64,000 bases of DNA from Simmondsia chinensis (Eukaryota; Streptophyta; Magnoliopsida; Caryophyllales; Simmondsiaceae), in the NCBI GenBank assembly GCA_018398585.1, contig JAGTTD010000003.1, forward strand, positions 11,230,637-11,294,636, read 5' to 3'. Made by a program: the position numbers and the translations under genes. This document shows positions 48,140-55,800 of this stretch, piece after piece. Within the stretch, counting starts at the first letter, position 1. Each line of letters opens with the position of its first letter. The notes under the pieces were generated by a model. The model was not told where the DNA came from. It was given only the letters and a program-made list of their open reading frames with translations, and did not search any database.

Positions 48140-48600
48140 TTTCCGCCCTCTTTTTGCGACCCATGACCTTTGGTTAAAAAAAAAAAAAAATAGAGATTTT
48201 GAGGTTGGGGTTAGGGTTTGGTGGAGTAAGATAAAATTTTGAGATTTGTCCAAAAACTGTTAGGGATAATGAAATTTTGAGACAAATAGATGATTTTTTT
48301 ACTTAGAGCTGCAAGAAAAGTAAAGAAAAGCAAGCAAACTTAAGTAAACATTTGGGTGGTTTCATTTTGAGTTAGAATTTGCAAAAAAGATGAATTTCTG
48401 ACAAAAATCAAAGATTTTGATGTTAAATTATAGATAGAAACCGATTTGTAATAAAAATTCAAACGAAATTTGTGAAAAATTGATGACTTTGGTAAGATTT
48501 TGAGTTGAAGTAGAATTTAGGGTTCGAGCGAGAGGAGAGAGAGAGAAAGAACACAACTAATGAGGAAAATTTTGGGCTTTAACTGTATTTTGTATGTCGA
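48140..48600 (-). repeat. Leader segment, inverted partner of 41520-41985
   Basis: This is the minus-strand copy of the promoter/leader, ending in an ATG at 48164 (MGRKKRAETTLKMN, compare MAHTKRFETTSKK on the left). No usable gene follows it; the sequence goes straight into the hairpin. Confidence 0.85.
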
Positions 48601-49080
48601 CACAGAGGTTATTTTGCCTTTGAGTCCATGGTTGGTTATTTTGAATATGTGAGTGACGATTTTGAGTACGTAGATAGTGATTTTGAGTGCATTAGTGGTC
48701 AATATGAGTACAATATTGGTGTTATTGAGTACATATGTATGTCGACACACATGTACTTCGTCTTGTGTACATGTGAAGTTGGGTACATTTGTGGTAATTT
48801 TGTGTGTCGACATACAAAGTTTATGTGTCGACACATAATCACATACTCAAAATCACCAAGAAGGTGCTCAAAATCACTAACAACGTACTCCAAATTACCA
48901 TTCAACCAATACAAATTGTGTGTCGACACACAATCTAGAAAGCAAAAAAAATGCATGTGTGTCAACACATAATACATGTGTATCGACACACAACGTATGT
49001 ACTCAAGATCACATGTACTCAATATCGCCACCGAAGTACTTAAGATTAGTATCCATATACTCAAAGTCATCACTAATGTA
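48590..49080. repeat. TGTGTCGACACA array 6
   Basis: Palindromes lie at 48593, 48731, 48823 and 48920. Units run as GTGATTTTGAGTAC on the left and as GTACTCAAAATCACC on the right, mirror-imaging array 1. Confidence 0.85.
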
Positions 49081-49420
49081 AATCATTTATTCAAAATTTA
49101 GTATAATTATTTTTAGTGTTTTTTAAATAGTATTAGGTACATAAAATTAATGAACATTTATTATTTTTAACCACTTAATTTTTTTTTCAGACCAATAAAT
49201 TTTTACATAAAATTAATTAATATTTGTTAATTTTAACCAGTTAATTTTTTTCAAATCAATAAAATTTTAATTTATTATATTATTACTACTGTATTTAAAT
49301 TAATTAAAAATATATAATTATTCTAATTAATTAATATATATAATTAATTATTTTTTATATAATACACATTAATAATTAAATTAAAAAATTACCACATAAA
49401 AATAGAAAAGATTAAAACAT
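49035..49420 (-). repeat. Right terminal inverted repeat of the large MULE
   Basis: The reverse complement reads TTCATTAATTTTATGTACC, AATACTATTTAAAAAACACT, AAAAATTTATTGGT and TTAACTGGTTAAAATT, mirroring the left end unit by unit, including a partial duplication. Beyond 49330 the AT-rich similarity fades. Confidence 0.75.
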
Positions 49421-49548
49421 ATTATTATTTTTTTTTATGATTATCTGATTCCATTTCTACCGTACATAATATTAATTTTTTTTTCTGTATGATGTAACCG
49501 GCCCTTGAAGAGAGGCGACCATCGGTTGCCTTCGTTTTTCCCGTTCAA

Positions 49549-49596
49549 ACTAAGGCAGAGCCTTAGATCAAAAAAAAAAAAAACTAAGGCAGAGCC
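49549..49596 (+). repeat. Tiny poly(A) insertion with 14-bp target duplication
   Basis: ACTAAGGCAGAGCC occurs at 49549-49562 and again at 49583-49596, separated by TTAGATC plus 13 A. This is what an extremely 5'-truncated LINE-type retroposition leaves. It lies in the upstream region of the NLA gene, just before its TATA box. Confidence 0.75.
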
Positions 49597-49619
49597 GCTC
49601 GCCTCTGCTTTTTCTCCTT

Positions 49620-49625
49620 TATAAA
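49620..49625 (+). promoter_or_regulatory. TATA box of the NLA gene
   Basis: TATAAA sits in CTCCTTTATAAACGCGG, about 270 bp before the start codon. A CT-rich 5' leader (CCCTCTCTCTCTCTCTCC, about 49709-49730) follows, as in many plant genes. I see no match to an miR827 target site in the leader. Such a site exists in Arabidopsis NLA. Confidence 0.6.
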
Positions 49626-49892
49626 CGCGGCGGGGGCTTCATTCAAAAAAGTTTTCTCCTTTGTATGCGCAACCTCCCCTTGTTAATCCCGTGCCTTCTT
49701 TGACATTTTCCCTCTCTCTCTCTCTCCCTCTTCAAATCCCCTCTTCTTTTACGATCGAGGAACTGGGTTGTTACTATTGTATCGATTAATTGAATGGTTT
49801 ACTGTTTGATAAGAAAGAGGAAATCCAGGCTGACCCACTGCTTGTAATTTGTCGAATTTTGTTTTTAATTTTTTTGGAAAAGGAGAGAAAAG

Positions 49893-52800
49893 ATGAAGTT
49901 TTGCAAAACATACCAGGAGTACATGCAGGAGAGAGAATTGCCAGCGGTGGGGTTCAAGAATCTAAAGAAGATTCTCAAGAGTTGCAAAAGAGACCTGGAA
50001 TCTCACCATGCATCTGATGATGATGATGCCTCCTCCTCTCTTATCCATTCTACTTGCCCTCACCAATGCCCAGGTATTTTTTACGGCTCATAATATAATT
50101 AAATCCATATATTAATTCATATGATAATGATCTTTTATGTACCAACGAGGATTTTGTTTTCTTTTTTTTATTATCTTTGTTGGAATTGTTGTGAATCTAT
50201 TATATTATTACAAAACGCCCAACCCTATAAACCCGTCCTAAAATTCTTCATTTTAATAACCCTACAATTCCATGTCATTTCATCATAAAGTGACTTTTAT
50301 TTGATAACTGGATAAATGGGTAAACTGTAGTTAAAATAAGGGTAAAGTGTTGCGTTGTGTCTCAAATTTTTTATTCAGATTTCAAATAGAGGTATGTGGC
50401 AGAGTCACCAGGCACTACATAAATGCCCTCTTAAGGTTTCAGCCATGAGAGAGCCGTGCAAACACATTAGAGAATGAAACAGAGTAAGAGAGTGAAGAGA
50501 TTTCTCTTGTACTATTTAATTTCGATGTAACAACAATTCTCAACCTTTGTCCATGGTTTTTCCCTCTCCCTTAAGGTTTTCCAAGTAAATAATGTTTTCT
50601 TTGTTGCACTTTCTCTTTTACCTTCTAATTTATTTTTCAGATTTTGGTTAGTATCTAAATCGAACTCAGATCTTGAGTATTTTCGTCTTACATAAAGTTA
50701 AATCGAACTCAGATCTTAGGTATTTTCGTCTTACATAAAGTTATCTTAGCTTTTTAAAACTTTTACCCTCTCCTCCTTTACATCTCAAATTGGGTACCTC
50801 CGTTACCCTTCGTTACCTCTCAAAAGTTTTTGCCAGACAAGAGTAATCTCTTACCATGATTACCCTTACCATTCTTTACCCGTTACTAGTCGTGAATCAG
50901 TTTTTGTATTTTCTGTTTTTGGTTTTTGAAGAACCAAAGCTATATTTTGACCACAATTTTTTCTCTTTAATTTGGTTTTCTTGTTTTGTGTTTTAGCTCA
51001 AACTTGAAATAGTTAAGAACAAAAAAAAAAAAAAAAAAAAAATAGAAATCATAAAAGTTATTTCTAAAACCTTTATTTTCCTTGTTTTCTAAAAATACCA
51101 AAACTACAAATGAAAAACCATACCAAACAGGCCCCTTAACATGAGGTTCATCAAATAGACCTACGTACTAGCAATTCATATTAAAGAACCTCCAAGTATA
51201 AGTTCAATTTTTTTAAACTTTCTCAACGGTCAAATTATGTAAATATTAAGTGATGCGATCAAAATTTATAAATATTAAATGAAGTAATGTGCATCGTCTA
51301 ATGTACATTAATAAAGTGTTACATATGAAATTTGGATATTCAAGTTGTCTAAAATTTGGATGAAATTGTCAAAAGGAGTATAATTAATACAAATTAATAG
51401 TTTGGCAATGATTTTGTGAATTAGAAATTAGGGTCGTCTATATGATTTCAAGCAATAGTTCAAAACATTGTTATGATATTTTTCCTTGTTATTTATCCAT
51501 GTTGTACACCTGAATGCAATTGAGGATTTTTAGTTTTTGCTCTAACCCGACAAAAAGGCCGTGCTTCCATTCTTACAAGAACGGAGTAATAGAGTCAGCT
51601 ATCCAACTGACCTTCCATGAATACAGTTATTGTATATGGCGGAGGACCTAGAATGCTCTGTGTAATTTTTACCTTCAAATATTTTGGAAGTTCTATACTT
51701 GGAGGGTTCTTGCAAAGCTATGTTATGTGGATGTTATCTTGGTCTGATAGTTTTGAAATTAAGGGGAGTTCGGGTTTAATCCTAGCTGGTTGGCACATTT
51801 GGTAAGACCCTTGAACCTGTTGTCTCAAGAATCGTCAAGGTTTGGGGTCCCATAGTATTGCAAAAATTCCCAGTGGCTATACTCTAGGTAGGTGGGCCCC
51901 AACTTACCCTACTGTACGTGGAAAAACTTCCAAATAGGCATTGCATGCAGCCCAAAGATTAGTCGAGGTGCACAAGCTTGTTTGGACACCCCAATTACCA
52001 AAAAAAAATTCGGTTCTTTTTGGCTAATCGAATGGAGATAGGTGGTCACTTGATTTAGTTCAAGTTGAATGGTATTCTCTTCATGAAACTGGAGAAGGAA
52101 GAAGAACTTCCATTCATTAATTTCATGCATTATGTTTCATGTCAATGAGAAAGTATTAAGCTTGTATTCGTAAAGTTTTTTGCATTAGCAGTGTTAATAA
52201 TCTAAAGATACTTATCCACAGTATGCGATGGTACCTTCTTTCCTTCCCTTCTCAAGGAGATGTCTGCTGTAGTAGGGTGCTTCAATGAGCGAGCACAGAA
52301 TTTGCTCGACCTGCATCTTGCAACAGGGTTCAGAAAGTACTGTGTCTGGTGCAAAGGCAAGGTGCGGAAGGATCATGTTTCCTTGATACAAGAGGGTCAG
52401 GACCTTGTCACTTACGCCATGATCAATGCTGTCGCAGTTCGTAAGATTTTGAAGAAGTATGACAAGGTACGAATCCCATATAAAATTACTTATTCTCGAT
52501 GGAAACACTTGTTCAAATATATTAGGAAAAATAGAAGCATAAAAGACATTGAGACAATCAACTCAAAGAATTACGTGGAAACTTCTCTGAATTAGAGGGA
52601 AAAATCACGAGAGCTAGACGGTTAATGTAGGCTTGGGCTGGATTGCAGGTTCATTACTCAAAGCAAGGCCAAGCATTCAAATCTCAAGCTCGAAGTATGC
52701 ATATCGAGATCCTTCAGTCGCCATGGCTTTGTGAGCTTATGGCATTTCATATCAATTTGAGAGAGAAAAACGCCAAGACAAATAAACCAGCCCAGTTGTT

Positions 52801-55800
52801 TGAAGGGAGCTCGCTCACTTTCACTGATGGCAAACCGTCGCTTACTTGTGAGCTGTTTGAGTCTGTCAACCTGGATCTTGACTTGACATGTTCTATTTGC
52901 TTGGTAAGTTGGATTGTTTTCCGTTTATGATCTAACTATTTTTGGATGTGCTTTAATTTTAGTGTGAGAATCTTATCCCATAGAGAATACCTGATGGGAG
53001 CAGATTCATTGAATGATCTGGTAATATTTTTATACGGCTGTTTATCCTTTTTCACAATTGTGAACATTTGAATTGGGCCTATTCATTACTGTCATAATGC
53101 ACCATTGAATTGCCTCTATTAATTCTGAGCCTTTAAATAAGTCTTATTGAAGTCTATATATGTGATTTATCTTGGTTGATTGATACCCTGAAATCTCTCT
53201 CTCTCTTGCACTGTTCTTGTTCTATTTCCTCATTCTAAGTTATCGTGATAAAACTGAGCTTATTTTAGTCCGCTACTTTAGAGTACACTACACTGGTGGG
53301 CGTCATGTTGACCTTGGGGATCGGAGTGTCAATTGGTCCTGTTGTACGGGTGTGGAGCACGAATGACTTTAGGGTAGTGATGAACTTCACGGCACGACAA
53401 AAATATTCGTCTTTTCCTGATAGGTTCTAATTACTATTCCCCTTATTTTTGCAAAGGGAACATAAGTTGCATTTTAGCCTTTTGTTTCTTAAAAGTTGAA
53501 TGAATATCTACGAAATGATTTGACTTTCACAAGCATTTTATCATTTTTAACATGTAAATGCATTCATATACATGGTTTAATAAATAAAATAAAATACTTA
53601 CGCATTATGAGTATATTAAATAAGTTTCTTTTGGTAAATAAATACATTACAAAAGTACTGTTACATAACAACAAATCTTGAGAATGATGGTGTTTTGGTT
53701 CATTGTTTTATATTTTTTAAGCATTAGAGGACTATAACTATGTTACCCGATTATATCGCCAAATCTTTTCAAGTCGGGCGCTTTCTTTTCAAGGATATTC
53801 TTCTCACCCTCTCAGCGCACAGCGCCTATTCATGTCATGGACAACATAACATGTAATGTTGATTGTGTAATGTAGCAGTAAGCTTAAATCCATTACTTGA
53901 CAATCATAATATTATGTAATGACCTGTATTTACTTTCATGCATACTGGTGAAACTTCCAGCATAGACCCCATCATTTCAACTTCAATATTAAAGTATACT
54001 AAATTATTAAGAATCTCAGAAATGGAAGAAGTGCATTGCCTAATGTTCTTTTCATTAAGTAGAAACGGTGAACTTACCTGTGGGTTCTTCCTCTCCACTA
54101 CTGACAGGACACAGTATTCGATCCCGTGGCTCTTACATGTGGTCATATCCTCTGTTATATGTGTGCTTGCTCAGCTGCATCTGTGACGATTGTCGATGGA
54201 CTGAAAGCGGCATCTCCGAAGGAGAAGTGTCCTTTGTGTCGAGAGGTCATTGCATCCTGGCTCTAGTCTTACTTCTTCATATGCATTTCTTTCTTGGTTT
54301 TGATAGAGATTAAGCATCCATGCACTTGGGAGGATAGTTGAACAGTCGTACGCTCAACCAACTAAGTATCCATGCACTTAGTTTTAAGTGGTCATGTGCT
54401 TAAGAAATATAATTAATAGAATTTATTCAAATAGTCTAATCAAAACTTTAGTTCTAGTTACGTCAATGTTTATATAGATAACATTAGAGTCCTAATAGAA
54501 AAGGCATTCCTAAATTGACAATAACAATCTAATCTAAAACAAATATGATAATTATCAAATAAATGGAATTCTAATCCCAATAAAATTCCAAACTAATTAA
54601 CATTTTTAAATTATTAAAATTGCATCAATTTAAATTATCATCAGATATCTTAAATTTAGGTCTTGATGTTTTCTCCTCTATCTCCGTCATTCTTCTCTAA
54701 TTGCAAAAAACTCCACCTCGAGTATAGTAATGTCAATGATATGAGTAGGTACCAAAAGAGTAGCTTCCGGGCAGCGCACACTAACAAGTTGTTTGACTCC
54801 AATGTTTTAACATCGTCTTGAAGGGATAAGTCTCTTGATCAGAATAACTAGCAAATTCTGAGGAATCACAAGCAATATTCCTAATGCCCCATGAGCTCCT
54901 GCCTAAGCAGAGTCCTTTTTTTTGGGGGGGGGGGGGGGGGGGGATGTATGCAGCCTTCCCCCTTCAGGATGCTACCTTGAAGAGAGGCTGTTTCCGAGAA
55001 CCTCCAACTTGAGGGGTGCAACACGAGGACTTCCCAGGAGGTCACCCATCTTGGTACTACTCTCGCCCAAGAACGCTTAACTTCGGAGTTCTAATGGGAT
55101 ATTGCACTTGTTGTTGGTACCCTCTTAGGTTAGCAAATTCTGGGGAATAACGAAATCAATTTGCTTGACTACTTCTACAATTATCTCATTTTTTGTTGGA
55201 GGAGTTGATAGGAAACGCAACAACTAAACACAACGAAAATTTAACGAGAAAATAAATAACAAACAGAGAGATTTACGTGGTTTGGCTAGAATTGCCTATG
55301 TCCATAGAGTTGCAGAGAGAATTTTATTGCTTTGGAATTATTACTGAAAGTTTTCTTCAATTCACTCTACTTTCTCAAACCTCCTAGAACCGGTTTTATA
55401 TAGGCGCACAGCAGAAACCCTGGATTTCCAGCTGAAGTCACCAACATGGGCCTGAACCTGATTATTAACCTGATTCTCCACTCCATTGGACTTGGTCCAT
55501 ATTAGTATAAAACTAGGCTTCATACTAGAAGCCCAATTGTCGTCTCATGGAGATCATCTTCCTCCACCAGTCTTGAGATGTCCGGTTCCTCTTGATGACT
55601 TTGTGGCTTGGATTGTCATCTACATGGGCTAGTTCCGATGTTATGCTCTCCTATTGCATTATTGTATGCCTGTAATCTTTCTAGCGCTTGTTTTATAGAC
55701 TCCATAATTTCTGCAAGACTCAGTACCATTTGATTCATTATTACCTCCAAATTTTCCTATGTGAAAATGGTTCTCTATTTTTAGGGTGGGGGAATGAGGA

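Larger units (their letters stand above)
34235..49420 (+). mobile_element. Very large Mutator-like element (or nest) with Ulp1, plant-transposon-protein and FAR1-type transposase genes
   Basis: The ends are AT-rich inverted repeats: 34310-34620 matches the reverse complement of 49035-49260, for example AAATTTATTGGT, AGTGGTTAAAAT, TATACCTAATACCATTTA and GTGATTTTGAGTAC. Between them lie arrays of TGTGTCGACACA palindromes, two long hairpins, a Ulp1 protease gene, a plant transposon protein gene and a MULE transposase, all on the plus strand. Ulp1-carrying MULEs are known in plants (Kaonashi-type). I could not find a convincing 9-bp target duplication, so exact limits, and whether this is one 15-kb element or nested ones, remain open. 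Confidence 0.65.

Noticed and set aside
34567..49080. CRISPR-like array (repeated short palindromes with spacers)
   Set aside because: This is plant nuclear DNA. The spacing is irregular, spacers are themselves repeated, and there are no cas genes. The palindromes belong to transposon repeat arrays.
34082..49515. 9-bp MULE target duplication CTTGAAGAK
   Set aside because: CTTGAAGA occurs near both ends of the large MULE, but the sequences just inside do not form matching inverted repeats, so the match is probably chance.
52212..52508. Minus-strand 98-codon frame
   Set aside because: It is the antisense shadow of NLA exon 2.
55014..55125. A functional 5S rRNA gene
   Set aside because: The 5' third is strongly diverged, it stands alone rather than in a tandem array, lacks a T-run terminator at its 3' end, and is fused to a LINE tail between target duplications.
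55014..55148. A Cassandra LTR
   Set aside because: Cassandra would give 5-bp duplications and LTR sequence on both sides of the 5S part. Here the 5S head starts near one 18-bp duplication and its end is joined to an RTE tail.
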